Assembly: GCA_963921195.1 (NCBI GenBank)
Contig: OY992536.1
Location: 106,604,778-106,668,777 of the forward strand
Direction: 5' to 3'
Length of the DNA: 64,000 bases
DNA from: Pegoplata infirma
Lineage: Eukaryota; Arthropoda; Insecta; Diptera; Anthomyiidae
Below are positions 44,715 through 56,094 of the stretch, piece by piece. Position 1 is the first letter of the stretch. The number at the start of each line of letters is the position of its first letter. A model generated the notes under the pieces. The model saw only the letters and a list, made by a program, of their open reading frames with translations, searched no databases and had not been told where the DNA came from. Made by a program: the position numbers and the translations under genes.

Positions 44715-45690
44715 TTCGCCATTTGGCGAATTCACTCGGAGGACATAAGGCCCATTGTGACTGCCTTAATTGTTACTTTCTTTTTCCCCCTCTTATACAC
44801 AGGTCTACTTCTTAAACCACCCCGCTTCTCTGAGATATTCTGCTAGAGACGTCAATGAGACTCCGTTTAGGCAATCTAGGTCATCGCTTTATTAGACCCG
44901 GACATTCACACAATAAGTGCTTCACTGACTCCTCATCATCCACTTCCCAACAACTCCTACAATAGTCTTTGTCAGAGCTTCCCATATGTACTGATATTTG
45001 ACCGATTATACAGTACTAAGAAGACTTTCTGTCGTCTTAGGATCTGGCACTGGCCACAGGGTTCGCGATTTCCTGCACATTGTCAGTGACATACACCTAG
45101 CCTTCATTCTATTATCTGATAATCTATCAATTTCGTTCTTCAATTCCACAATAGGAACCGAAATGTCAGGTTTAACATGTTCCCCCCCCCCCCCCCCGAC
45201 TCGAAGCCATTTTTTGCACATTCATCTGTCAATTCGTTTCCCCACTATGTCCAGCGACCTAGATTAGCTTGACTGTGTGCTGACTGATTCGACGAATGGG
45301 TTGTATACAATTCCTAACAATTTCCGTTTTTCCAATTTTTGATTCTAAGGCCTTGAGAGCAGCAAAACAAACCACGAAGATATTAATGGTGCAAGGACGT
45401 AGGTCCCTTGGCATAATCATCTATGCGGTTTTAACAATTGCAATTAGCATACCCCGGAAAACACAACACTTGTCCGGAAGTCACAATGAAGCCGTGATTT
45501 CGAGTGATTCAGAGTATACTCCCGAACCAGTACCCATCTCCATCCTCGATCCGTCCTTAAGGATTGAGATCGCATTTTCTGTTACAACAGAGTTTTCCCC
45601 CCCCCAGTCTTCCCTAGTTGGTATTTGGACTTCGAAGGTTCTGTCAAAGTACGTCTGCGCACAGTGGATTATATAAGGTGAATGCATCTC
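44715..45690 (-). pseudogene. LINE ORF2 remnant, RNase H to C-terminus (family D)
   Basis: On the minus strand it reads ALRALESK (the S-D-S-Q-A-A-L-R-A-L context), then AGHSGE (W-I-P-G-H-S-G motif), then MCRKSRTLWPVPDPK, and further down a LINE C-terminal region with many breaks. A C-run at 45181-45198 shifts the frame. The same family is at 63530-64000. I/Jockey/R1 group by RNase H position; clade uncertain. Confidence 0.65.
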
Positions 45691-46234
45691 ATAATTGATT
45701 TTTGCAAATGTTTGAAATTAACCATAAAACAAGTTCTATCGTAAAGCTAAGATGTCAAGCAATAATTATTTTCATAAATCATAGTTATTATGTCAACAGA
45801 AGTATTCGAAAATGGCGACAGAACACACAACTTTCGACTTTAAAGATTTGGGGAGATAAAATTATACGATATTCAAGTGCGTATTTTTAATATTTCTAAT
45901 TATTATTTTTGGGATTGTAATACCATGTTGGAAAGGGTAACTTGTCCAGATTCTATTTTTGTTATGAGCTTTGTATATATTGTTAGCAGAATTGCCATTT
46001 TTTCATTTGAAGTATATAATATTTTTTTGCTAACCTACGCAACTTTGACTAGGTTTTAACTGTTAGCGCCGTTTTCCTCCAATCTAGTTATAACATAGAA
46101 TTAAAGTTAAAGTTATTATCTAAAAGATATATCAAAACTAGCTGCCTTTTCGTGCCTTTAAACAAATGGCATGCAAAAATGTTGACGAACTCTCAAATTA
46201 AAAATAAATAAAAATTTAATTATGAACTATTTTC
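45691..46234. other. unassigned spacer
   Basis: Nothing recognised. Confidence 0.3.
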
Positions 46235-46862
46235 GCTCATTATGCCCTACTCAATTTGCCATTCCGTGTGTAACGCAACGAAATATCGGTCTAGGATCAC
46301 ATAAAATACATATAACATTGATCCATGATCAATTTTAAGATATTCTAGCGATGTCTGTCCGTCTGTCTGTGGAAAGCACAATGTAGTCCAAACCAAAAGA
46401 GCTAGACCCAGGAAGTTTGACAAAAAAAATTACTTATAACTGGCTAAGTTTGTAAATGGGCAAAATCGGACCTCGGGTTAAACAATTTCCCCTTAAAAAA
46501 AACAAAAACAACCCCAAAAAACATTTTTTGCATGTTTTTTAGCATATTTGTTCAACAATTGAACAATATGTTGATTACTATAAGAATTAAAAAACCTGCG
46601 CTTGTCAAAGAGACTGAGAAACGCATTTTTTTTTGTTCGCCCCCGTTTGGAGGCGTGGCTATAACAATAAATGCTAAAATTGTGTTATTTTTGCGTATTA
46701 TAATTAATGAGTTTGTAGACATTTATTGCAAAAAGGTAGAGGCAGTCCCCGCCGACAAACCCCCCCCCCCTTACTCCATTTCCCAAAAAAAAAGACAATT
46801 TTTTTTTTTCACTTTTTGGAGGTTTCTGGAAAGATTTGGCAACAGCCGAATTTAACACTATT
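46235..46862 (-). mobile_element. mini-me subfamily B, minus strand
   Basis: Reverse complement of the subfamily B order: AACGAAATATCGGTCTAGGA, CATATAACATTGATCCATGA, (GTCY)n at 46352-46372, GAGCTAGACCCAGGAAGTTT, a GTTCGCCCCCGTTTGGAGGC block, and the end with half of the hairpin (ACAGCCGAATTTAACACTA). Confidence 0.8.
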
Positions 46863-47994
46863 TTTTTTATCTTGGCAACCTTCATACGATTTTTTTATTA
46901 TAACTTCCTTATTTTTGTCGTATTACAATAAAATATCAGTTAAATTTTATATTTGACACCAATGAAAATCTATATGAATCCGTTAATTTTTTTAAAAATT
47001 GCAACATTTGGCCCTTAAAAGTCTATGGGGCTAAATGTTGACCTTTTCTGAAAAATTTATCTACAAAATTACTTATTATAAATATCTGTTGCAAAATTCA
47101 ATTGAAAATAATTAGAAAATATAAAAAATACCTATTTAACTTGTCCTAACATTTTACTTTTATACTAAAACTCAACAAAAATATCGAAAATGTATTTTAA
47201 ACCCTTCACAACTTTAGTTCTCGTCAGTCGATTTTTATGATTAAAAGCACAAATTAAAGCCTAAAGTCTCACCTATTCCACAAAAGAGACGGCATACAAA
47301 AATATTGATCCAATCAAAAGTTACAGATTTTTGATCCGGAAATGACCAAAATTTTCCACTGTGCTGCGGTGAGAAATAATCGTTCGTAATCCTAAGGCGA
47401 ACATACTTTTACTGCCACTTACTAGGAATGGTGGCAGAATTCACTGTACCATACTTTCATGCTACAGTAAGGAATGTTTTGGAGACAACAGGTTTAAAAT
47501 CTTGAAAAAAAATTGTGACCTCAGTATAATGAGACTTCTGACACTAACTGACTGGACTAACAGGTAATCATTGTAAACTGGTAAAATTACGGACCTAAAA
47601 AGGTCTTTGCGAGGCCCCTGGCCAACCCGATAAACCTCACCTAACCCAAAATAATGTAGTTTATATATTGTAAAGGTTTTCAATCAACATCCTGCTAAAC
47701 TGATGATTCGCTTCCCTTCAAAAAAAAACTAATGACAACTCCTAATACCTTCATAATCTAGCGAAGTTATGACCAAGGCATCAGTCAAATGCCAGCAAAA
47801 CAAATCGGCAGCTGGTCTTAAGTGCGGATCAATATAAAACCAATATAAAACCAGTTTCTAATTTGTGGTTCTATTATTTTAGCGAATGCATGAAGTAGAC
47901 AAAATATGTTTTAAGGTCTTTGAATGGAGATAGATCCCCAAAGTCACAAGGAAGTTACAAATTTGAAAGTGGGAAGTTTGTTTATCTTGAAGGT
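46863..47994. other. unassigned spacer
   Basis: No element ends or gene recognised. The part 47190-47350 contains a block of balanced composition ending near ACTGTGCTGCGG. Confidence 0.3.
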
Positions 47995-48770
47995 ACAGAT
48001 ATTGACGTCGATGTGCATCACTGGAGCTCTTCGTACTACACTTCATTAGAATTCCTCCTTCACCTAATATAATTGGGCATATTGGGTAGGCAGTATGCGG
48101 CAGCGTCGGCAATTCGAATAAATAGCTCACTACAATGGAAAAGCAAGTATTGTGACCATAGCACGAATTTAAAAAAAAATATCAGTTCCAAAAAAATGGA
48201 CTGCGCTCCCTCTATGAGCCTTTTTGAGCGCCACTTTACCACTATGATAACATCCAGGGAGTGTTGGTTGAGGGGCATTCCAGGTAGTGGGGCCTCTATA
48301 AACTTTTACATATATGGATCGAAGCTACACGAACAAGTCTATTCGGAATAACTTGGGTTGAACCTGGCTGAAAGATTTGCAGATTATTGCAGTGTTTACC
48401 AGGCAGAGATACTGGCAATAAAGGAAGTGGCTGACTGGTTGAGTTGCAATGTCTTGTCTACAACCGCAGTCAACATCTATTACAACAGTCAAGACGAGAT
48501 CAATGTTTCTGAAAGCAATATCTACACTTAACTGCCGCACGTCCTTAAATGAGATGGCCAAGCAGTTTGACATACGACTACCTTACATGTTCCAACAAAA
48601 TTGGCAAAATATACAGCTTTGCTCCGCAACCGAGCCTAATCGGAGATGGGCATCTGGATGGACGTGTGAGACTACACGACAGATTTGGTCTTACCTTAAT
48701 GAGAAGCGCACAAGTGAGTTGTTATCGCTCCCAAGAGAGAAAGATTTTGACGGCTGAGAGTTGAGTTGAG
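47995..48770 (+). pseudogene. LINE-A ORF2 remnant, linker and RNase H
   Basis: On the plus strand it reads ILGRQYAAASAIRINSSLQW, then MDCAPSMSLFERHFTTMI, then broken RNase H pieces (FYIYGSKL, QAEILAI, then a NIYYNSQDE stretch in place of S-D-S-Q) and WTCETTRQIWSYLNEKRTSE. Catalytic D changes and frameshifts mark it as dead. It ends abruptly at LINE-B. Confidence 0.75.
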
Positions 48771-49000
48771 GGTGGGTTTTATATGCCTAAATAAGCGAAA
48801 TAGGCAAGTCCAAGGCACTCGGACTTAAAACGGTCCATTGTACCTTACCCGAAAAAGGAAATAGGTAAATGGTTAGAAGAAAGTACTTGTTCAAAATATC
48901 TCAGTTAATTTCACAACGTTGAGAAAATCAGACAAGGGGAGTCTATGAACCGTGGCCATGGACAGAATATCAGAACCCATTATCCGCAGTCTAGCTCTTA

Positions 49001-49337
49001 AGCTGCCCATTCACTTGCAATATTATTGTTCAACTTTTCAAATTGTACAATAATATCGCTTGTGTGTATGTAATATTTACGGTTGTGCAATATATTGGAG
49101 AATATCAAAACACTTTTGATATTTATTGTACAAACAAGAATACTGCAATATATTTTATCAGTGTGTTGTCTATATTGTACAACTTTTATTATGTTATGTT
49201 TATGTTTATATCTTGTACAATATATTGGGTTTAAGTATTGAGCAATTTTATTTGCTGTGTAGGGTAAAACGACAATAATATTGTAAAATAATTTTTTTTT
49301 TAAGTTGAGCAATTTTATTGCAAGTGAATGGGCAGCT
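49001..49337. mobile_element. PIF/Harbinger-type MITE, 337 bp, TTA duplication
   Basis: Inverted ends AGCTGCCCATTCACTTGCAA, with similarity continuing about 35 bp. TTA flanks both sides (48998-49000 and 49338-49340). The interior has repeated TTGTACAATATA motifs in both orientations. The empty site is seen in the LINE-B copy near 53283-53290. Confidence 0.85.
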
Positions 49338-49588
49338 TTAAGAACGCTGAACAACAATAGTCGAAGTGTTCTGTTGTGTCTTCATCCTAGTGACAATCTG
49401 TACATAAGGGGTCTGATAAGACACCCGATCTCGTCATATGATGAGCATAGGAATTGTGTCCCGTAATTAGACCAGTAAGTCTGTGACAGTCTATTCTGCT
49501 CAGACTAACAATAAGTAGATAGCTAGCCACTTTCTTGTCTGGTCTGATCACGAAGCGTTTAGTGTTCTTGCATGTTGACTCATTAGAC

Positions 49589-49914
49589 CAATGGTTCCCA
49601 ACCTTTTTAGCGCCGTGCCCCACTTTTATGTTAAAAAAACTACAATGTCCCCCCAACACTTAAGAAAAATTTGTAAATTTTTCAAATTTGTTTTAAAATT
49701 CAAAATTTACTTGTGGCTTAGCAAACTTTTTGTTAAAATCATCATTTAAACAAAGTTTTTAGAAAAAGTGTTCAACAATCAACTTAATAATTTAACTAAA
49801 ATTATGTTTTTTTTAGTTTATTTAACAAAAAAAATCTTAAAAATTTGCTAGTTGCCCCCCTGAAGCATTCAAATTGCCTCCAGTGGGGCGAGAATCAAAG
49901 GTTGGGAACCATTG
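49589..49914. mobile_element. hAT MITE, 326 bp, perfect 8-bp target duplication
   Basis: Ends CAATGGTTCCCAACCTTT, inverted. The 8-bp duplication is CATTAGAC (49581-49588 and 49915-49922). The left end is followed by GCCGTGCCCC and the right end preceded by CAGTGGGGCGAGA. The one-ended fragment at 14699 belongs to this family. It is inserted in LINE-B. Confidence 0.93.
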
Positions 49915-50181
49915 CATTAGACCATCTTTCCATGAAAATTGATTTCATGTTAGAGTTGATCCAACGCATTATCCATATCAAGATGTTCCGAATTGTGAGG
50001 AATTGTATCGGAGGCAACATTTGCCAAAGAATCGGCAAACTCTTTTCCGCGTATTCCCCTATGACCCAGAAACCATAGAAGACAGACCATATTCCCACAA
50101 GAGACTTCATTGCGCCCTAAGCGCATCTTGACTGTCACTGCAGATACTGATTCCCCAATCTCTCCATCTGTTTTCACTTTT

Positions 50182-51356
50182 CTACACCCAAAATAATCCT
50201 ACAGTAAAAAATACAGTAAAAGTGTTATAACTTTAACTTTACTACTTTTTTAGTAATTTACAGTATAAATTTAGTTTTACAGTATAAATTTAGTTATTTT
50301 TCGAGCTTGGAATTTACTGAATACTGATTTTTTTACCGATTTTTTAATAATTTTTGTTAGTAATTTTTACAAATTTGGAAACTTATTTTTGACACCTAAA
50401 AAGGCAAAATTTACATTTTTGAATATTTTTTTCTAAACTCACATAGCAAATTTCCATTAAAAAAAAAAAAAACAAGTAAGAGGGGAGGGGGGTCGTGGTG
50501 ATTGGGGGGGGGGGGACAAATTTCCTCTAAAATATGTGTTTAAAAATTCATTCCTGTGTTTTTTGCACTAAAGAAATGCAAGATTATCATAATTTAATTT
50601 TTTTTATTCTACGCCCATAAAAGGGGGGGGGCGGACCAAAAAAACGACATTTTCTAATTCTCAGAGTCCAAATGCAGGACTTTGATCTTCTTGTAGCATA
50701 AAAATATTGAATTTGTTAAACAAAAGGACAAAAAATCATGTAAAAAGTGATTTTTTTTCTGAGGTTGGTTTAGTTCTTCAAGGGGAAACTTTTTCCCCCA
50801 GGTCCGATTTTGCCCATTTCCGAACTTAACCTGCGTAGGACCACAAGACATATTCGTGCCAAACTTGAGGAGTCTAGCTCTTTTATTTTGGACTGTATCG
50901 TGTTAACTACAGACGGACGGACAGACGGACGGACAGACGGACAGACGGACGGACGGACATCGCTAGAATGTCTTAGAATCGATCACTGATCAATAATATA
51001 TATACTTTATGGGGTCCCCGAACGATATTTCGATGCGTTACACACGGAATGACAAAGTGAGTATACCCCATACTGTAGTTGGAGGGTATAAAAATAAATG
51101 TATATATTTTTTTTTTTAATTTCTAGCTCAATTTAATTTCAAGCTCAATAATTATATTTTTTTGATCCAATTTTTTTATTAAAAAATTTGTCAAAATCGG
51201 TTTTGGATAGGTTTTCGCTTTAAAATTTGTTTACCGTTTTTTTATAACTGCGTTAGTAAAAATTTACTAACGCGTTGTAGGGCCCTTTAATACTAACAAT
51301 TAGTAAAAACTGGCCACTTTTTAGTAAGGAATACTGTAGGATTTCTATGAGTGTAG
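50182..51356. mobile_element. AGTAAA-rich TA-type MITE with a nested mini-me
   Basis: The ends read CTACACCCAAAATAATCCTA and, inverted, CTACACTCATAGAAATCCTA, each with a TA that could be the target duplication. The interior has ACAGTAAAAA and TTTAGTAA motifs on both sides of the mini-me at 50474-51092. It separates two LINE-B segments. Confidence 0.65.
50474..51092 (+). mobile_element. mini-me subfamily B
   Basis: Starts CAAGTAAGAGGGGAGG (hairpin lost). G-run blocks, GAGGTTGGTTTAGTTCTTCA, a long (GGACR)n tract at 50913-50958, AATCGATCACTGATCAATAA, (TA)n, the CCCCGAACGATATTTCG block and GTTGGAGGGTATA follow. It is close in sequence to 34037-34585. Confidence 0.9.
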
Positions 51357-51797
51357 ATCACAACGTTCAAAAAATCAAACACTTCAGTTTTAAATACTGT
51401 CGCCATTTTTTCCCATAGTAATATGACATTTGACAATATAGCATTTCGTCGCATCGTCCAAATAGCAACCAGACCCATTTAAGGGTCCAAGGAAAGCATA
51501 TCTAACATAGCATTCAAAGCTGCGCCCGGGGTGGAGCCCATAGCACCAGTAATTTCCAAAGCGAACGCCCGTTGTAGTCCGTTCTAGGCCATCACACTGC
51601 TGCCGTATGCGTCACAATAGGTCTAATTACTGATATGTACTTCCAATGCACATAAGCAGGTATTAGACCCCATGTCTACCCAAAAGCTCTTCGACACTTC
51701 CAGAAAATCCGAAATGCCCGTGAAACTTTTTGTTCAACATGTTTTATCCACAATAGTTTAATGTCTAGGGAAACCCCTAAATACTTAACTTCTGGTT
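51357..51797 (-). pseudogene. LINE-B ORF2 remnant, end of the RT domain
   Basis: From 51797 down the minus strand reads VKYLGVSLDIKLLWIKHVEQ, then KVSRAFRIFWKCRRAFG, then WKYISVIRPIVTHTAAVWW. This is the K-Y-L-G-V ... W-x-x-H ... I-x-P-x-x-x-x-A-x-x-W-W region at the end of RT in I/Jockey-group LINEs. It probably belongs to the same copy as 48780-50181, with internal loss and the MITE between. Confidence 0.75.
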
Positions 51798-52090
51798 AAA
51801 TGTGCGGTCAAATGACTTTTGCCGGAGTTGCATGAATGACGAGGAGTTATGCCATTGTCCGGCGCCTTCTGGTCAGAGACTACCATCACTGGGATTTAGA
51901 GAGTTGTACGATCTTTGTGTTTTGTCGGATGTCAAAATCCAATATCTTAGGAGTTTTATATGAAGCTCAAATTTGTTTAACGGCAGGTACTAATAGAGGA
52001 ACCTCATTACCATCCCTTGGTATCACAACAGACCTCAGAGTCTATGTGTGCTGACTTAAAGCGTCAGCAGCCACTTGCAACCTTACTTAA
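51798..52090 (+). pseudogene. LINE-A C-terminal and 3' end fragment
   Basis: AATGACTTTTGCCGGAGTTG, then CATTGTCCGGCGCCTTCTGG, then GTCGGATGTCAAAATCCAAT and the 3' end CAGCAGCCACTTGCAACCTT parallel 33690-33985. Part of the knuckle region is deleted compared with that copy. Confidence 0.75.
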
Positions 52091-53069
52091 GTGGGAAGTT
52101 ACTTTGGGATTATCTAGACCTATGCTACTTAATCTTTTGATCAGAGATTTTGTGCTTTTTTCTATTAAATTCATAAGAAGAAAAAAATGCATTAAATGTC
52201 TGTTTATAAGTCTGTCTTTTTTTAAATTCACTTCGTTAGATGCATGAATGTTGGCGATGTTGTTGTACATTTGTGGAGATTTCTTCTAATTCAACTTTTA
52301 AGCTTTTGCTCGGATTGTTTGTAGTTGTTGGTTGTTTGCCGGTATTGTTGCTGTTGCTGCAGTTGTTGTTGGTTGATTGCATTTGGCGCGCTTGAATGAC
52401 CTTGAGCATGCTGTTTGATTTTATTATTATTATTTTGTACACTCGTATGAATGAATGAATGTACTACTTACTCACTCATACATCAACATTTATTTTTGTA
52501 ATTTTCTTGTTACAATTGTTGTGTTTGTTGTAATGGTATGTGTCACTTTTTTCATGAGATTTTAACAAAATCTAATCTATGTGCTTTTTTTTCTAAGTGT
52601 GTCCGTCCGCAAGTCTTTAAAACTTTGTGGTACTCAAAAATTTATCCATGATTTTATTCTGTTCATTCTAGGTGGATGTTGTGGTACAAATGGATTTAAA
52701 GAATTCATTCTATTTGAAACAAATTATTCTCAAATAGTTCCAATGGTAAAGTTAATGGGTTCGATGTGTAAGTATTTCTGAAGATGTTCTCCTCACCTAC
52801 TACTGTCGCACTTACTGGAAGGGAGAATTCGGCAATTCGACTAAAAAAACACACTCCTATAAAAGGGCACCGATTTTGGACAAAGCGCAGTTCTGAAAAT
52901 GATTTTAATATCACAATATGTCAACTTTTTCACTTCAATGGGCTTCTTTTGAGCATTCCGGTGCATTCCGAGTTAAAGACTATCCTTAAGTTTTTACACA
53001 CACGTATTGAACTGCACGCAAAATTGGTTGAGTTGATGGTCGGTTGTACAATCCTAAAATACGGAATTT
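52091..53069. other. unassigned, host-like, with CAA/CAG-rich patch
   Basis: On the minus strand 52300-52400 reads CAACAACAACTGCAGCAACA-type sequence, like the opa-type repeats common in fly genes, introns and UTRs. No exon structure is supported. 52580-53070 is unassigned. Confidence 0.35.
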
Positions 53070-53775
53070 TTTAGGCAATTCCATGGCGCTCAGACTTAAA
53101 ATAGTCCATTGTACTGTACCCTGAAAAGAAAAATAAGTAAGGGTTAGAGAAAGTTTGAAAGGAATGAAAAAGTGCTTGTTCCGAATTTTTCAGTTGCTTT
53201 CACAAATTTAAGAAAATCAGACATGGAAATTTCATGGACCATGTCCATTGAGAGAATATCAGATCGCATTGTCCTTAGTCTAGCCCTTGAGAACGCTGGA
53301 CAACAACAGGCGTAGTGTTCTGTTGTGTTCTCAACCTCAAAACAAGCTGCACACAGAGGGTCCGATAATACACCCAATGTCGTAATATTACAAACACAGA
53401 CATTCTATTCTACTAAGACTGAGTAAATATTTAGCGACTTTCTTGTCTGATCTAATCACAAAACGTTTCTTGCATTTCCATGAAAATTATCTTCATATGA
53501 GAGTTAATCAAATGTATCATTCATGTCAAGCCTATACCAATCTGAGGTTCCGAATTGTGAGGAATTGTACCGTAGCCAACAATTGCCAAAGAGTCGCAAA
53601 TCTTTTTTCTCTGTATTCTCCTATTATCCGAAGCCAACAGAACACCCCAATTTCCTCATTAAGTCTGCGTCTACACTACTGGACAATTTTATATAAAGTG
53701 ACTGGAGCGTTAAGTGCACAGAACGCAGCCTGGCTGTCTCTACAGATACTGATTCTCCTATCCATCCATTCTCAT
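53070..53775 (-). pseudogene. LINE-B ORF2 C-terminal remnant, second copy
   Basis: The minus strand reads RNase H tail pieces (ICRDSQAAFCALNAPVTLYK; CWLRIIGEYREK in place of W-x-P-G-H ... G-N-E), then the frame at 53144-53377 with MGVLSDPLCAACFEVENTTE then HYACCCPAFSRARLRTMRS (C-x2-C-x8-H-x4-C type knuckle). 5'-truncated inside RNase H at its junction with LINE-C. Confidence 0.8.
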
Positions 53776-53785
53776 GGTGGATAAT

Positions 53786-54815
53786 GTTAATTTTTCTCAG
53801 ATAAACGTTTTCTCGGATGGTTCGAAAACCGAGGCACGCACAGGAAGTGGTGTGCACTGCTCGGAGTTACTTTTTGATGAATTTTATCGTTTGAAGAATG
53901 ATTGTAGTATTTTGCAGGCGGAGATCTATGCGATCGAAAAGGATGTGCAGCTAATCTCGATAAGGCCAATATTCTGTAGCGATATTGCCATTTTAATCGA
54001 CAGCCAAGCGACTTTAAAGGCATTTACTACGGATACTATCAAGTCGAAGGTAGTCAGCCGCTGCCACAGATAGCTACAAGTTCTCAAGAAGCAGCATAAT
54101 ATACGACTGTGCTGGGTGCCTGTCACAAGAATATTATTGGAAATGAGAAAGCGAATGTGCTTGCGAAAGCAGGCACAAGCCTTCGAAACGAGACCGAAGT
54201 TTTTCACCACGCTCTCTGATTTTTTAGAAAATCGAGCTTGACACTAGAAATAAGTGGATAAATAGAAGGGCGATCTTAAATGATAGCATAAAGACCAAAA
54301 TGCTATAAGACGAAAAATCCCAAGGTAACAACAAAATTCTTCTGGATATGGACAGAAGACTGCTACGAGCGGTAATAAACCTTATCACGAGTCATTATAA
54401 TCTCGCAAAACACATGATAAGTACCGGGATAATATCAAACGACACTTGCAGATGGTGCCATAAATATGTCGAGGACAGCTTTCATTTCTAATGTGAATGC
54501 CCTGCATTATCATTTAGGAGATTTAAATGATTCAGATAGGCGCCCCAGTAGGCTAGTTGGTAGCGTGCTAGCCTATGAGTCTGGGGGTCGTGGGTTCGAT
54601 TCCCACCAGAGGCCTTGGTCTGTTTCGCTACAACGAGACGAAGGTCATTGTTACCAGTTCTCGGTTAGGTAAAATTAGTATATGATTTGTAATTATATGG
54701 TAATTCTTAATAAAATATAATAAAAAAAAAAATAAAATAAAAAAAATGTTTCAGATCTTATATTTTTCAGGATCTTCAACACCTACGAGGAGTTAACCCT
54801 TGGCTACTAAGTAAT
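53786..54815 (+). pseudogene. LINE-C ORF2 remnant with RNase H, split by a SINE
   Basis: RNase H begins at VFSDGSKTEARTGSGVHC (53805) and continues with LQAEIYAIEKDVQ and ILIDSQATLKAF (the S-D-S-Q motif as I-D-S-Q). A frameshifted CWVPVTRILLEMRKR-type stretch follows, then CRWCHKYVEDSFHF and the knuckle. The reading resumes after the SINE with LRGVNPWLLSNVID. It is 5'-truncated within or just before RNase H and dead. Confidence 0.8.
54538..54743 (+). mobile_element. tRNA-derived SINE with 13-bp target duplication
   Basis: It is flanked by AAATGATTCAGAT (54525-54537) and AAATGTTTCAGAT (54744-54756), 12 of 13 identical. The head GCCCCAGTAGGCTAGTTGG can pair with CAGAGGC at 6 of 7 acceptor positions. 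Boxes A and B are intact (TAGTTGGTAGCG; GTGGGTTCGATTCCCACC). Body TTTCGCTACAACGAGACGAA and GTTACCAGTTCTCGGTTAGG, tail ending in A-rich sequence. It is the best-preserved copy and lies in LINE-C. Confidence 0.93.
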
Positions 54816-54844
54816 GTAATTGATTAAACTGTCGACGTGGAAAG

Positions 54845-55560
54845 GTTAGGCTGTAAGTGGTTGCTGACGTTTTACGTCAACACACGTATACCCTGAGATA
54901 CGTTGTGATACCACGGGACAGTAATAGGTTTCCCTATTAGTACCTGCTGGCAAATCAGAAAGATCGTGCAGCTCCCTAGATCCCAGTGAAGCAAGTCTCT
55001 GACCAGAAAGTGCAGGGAAATTTCATATGAAGTGTTCGATAGTTTCCAACTCCCCTTCATCCATGTAACTCCGGCAAAAGTCATTATCCGGCACATTTAT
55101 CCGCACTGCGTGCCTAAAAGACAGTCTCTCCTCTTGGAGATCTCTCCACTTGGCAGCAATATCAGCTCACTTGTGCGCTTCTTATTAAGAGATGGCCAAA
55201 TCTGTCGGGTTGTCACACGCGTCTATCCATTCGCCTATCTTTGATTAGTCTCCGTTGCTAGAGGCATACCAACATATTCCAATTCTTTTAAAACCTGTAA
55301 GGTAATTACCAGTTTTGCAAGCTTATCGACTTTGCAATTCCCTGGAATGTCTCTGTGCCCTGGAAGCCATATGAGTCGTATGTCAAACTGCTTGGCCATC
55401 TCATTTAAAGACGTGCGGCAGTTAAGGACAGATCTTGTTTTCCGAAACATTGACTCCAGGGACTTGACCGCTGCTTGACTGTCAGAATTGATGTTGACTG
55501 CAGTTGAACACAATATATTACAGCTCAATTGTAATGGGCCAAACCTTGGCCTCAATGGAT
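54845..55560 (-). pseudogene. LINE-A ORF2 C-terminal remnant, minus strand
   Basis: From 55555 down: INSDSQAAVKSLESMF; CRTSLNEMAKQFDIRL; IWLPGHRDIPGNCKVDKLAK; MPLATETNQR. After a break come knuckle and 3' pieces to 54845. A 30-residue segment (CRTSLNEMAKQFDI) absent from the 39011-40815 copy is present here and at 48500-48580, so LINE-A has at least two sub-types. Confidence 0.8.
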
Positions 55561-55639
55561 GTCATTACCATAACTTTATGTTTTGGGATTAGCATCATCC
55601 TAACTAACCTAACCTACAGATTCCGTAATTCCAATGTGA

Positions 55640-56080
55640 TGGTATGCCTTTAGAAACTTGCAAGCAAAATATACGGCTTTGTTTCGCGAGAGAGACTAAT
55701 CACAGATGGGCAAATGGATTACGGTGTAGGACCACACGACAAATTTGTTTTTTCTTAGTCAAAAGGGTACAAATGAGCTATCGCTTTCAAGTGATCTCTT
55801 CTCTTGAAAGCTATCGCGAGATTTCGACGGTGGCTGCTGTTAATACCGGGCACTGCCTTAAGGGAAAGCAAACTGGAAGGCTAAAGTTTTCAGTAAAAGA
55901 CTTCGGTTAGTTAGAAACTATTAAACACTTTATTTGGCATTGCTCGGCTTATAATGATCAGAAAAATTCTTCACTGGGATCTAGAGAGCTGCACGAACTC
56001 TCTGATTTGCGCATGTTAAAATTCAATATCTAAGGAGTTTCATAAGAAGCTCACATTGCTTGAACGGCAGGGACTTCTTG
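55640..56080 (+). pseudogene. LINE-A C-terminal remnant, plus strand
   Basis: MPLETCKQNIRLCFARETNH, RWANGLRCRTTRQICF, then ISTVAAVNTGHCLKGKQTGR and decayed knuckle and LRSFIRS-type sequence. It lies back-to-back with the minus copy at 54845-55560, about 80 bp apart. Confidence 0.75.
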
Positions 56081-56094
56081 TTTGAGTCAATGAT

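Larger units (their letters stand above)
48780..50181 (-). pseudogene. LINE-B ORF2 C-terminal remnant, split by two DNA elements
   Basis: From 50180 down: an RNase H tail with CSDSQDALRAQ and FLGHRGIRGKEFADSLAN; then IVSLSRIDCHRLTGLITGHN and GVLSDPLCTDCH at 49387-49560; then a 3' region that matches 53070-53300. The frame is broken several times. Insertions lie at 49001-49337 and 49589-49914. LINE-B differs from LINE-A in every compared segment. Confidence 0.8.

Noticed and set aside
52236..52442. Asn/Gln-rich host exon on the minus strand
   Set aside because: Opa-like CAA/CAG sequence is common in fly introns and UTRs; no splice sites or conserved flanking coding were found.
54538..54610. 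Functional tRNA gene
   Set aside because: A and B boxes are present, but the D and anticodon stems pair poorly, the anticodon position would read ATG, and the same head recurs with a SINE body and target duplications.
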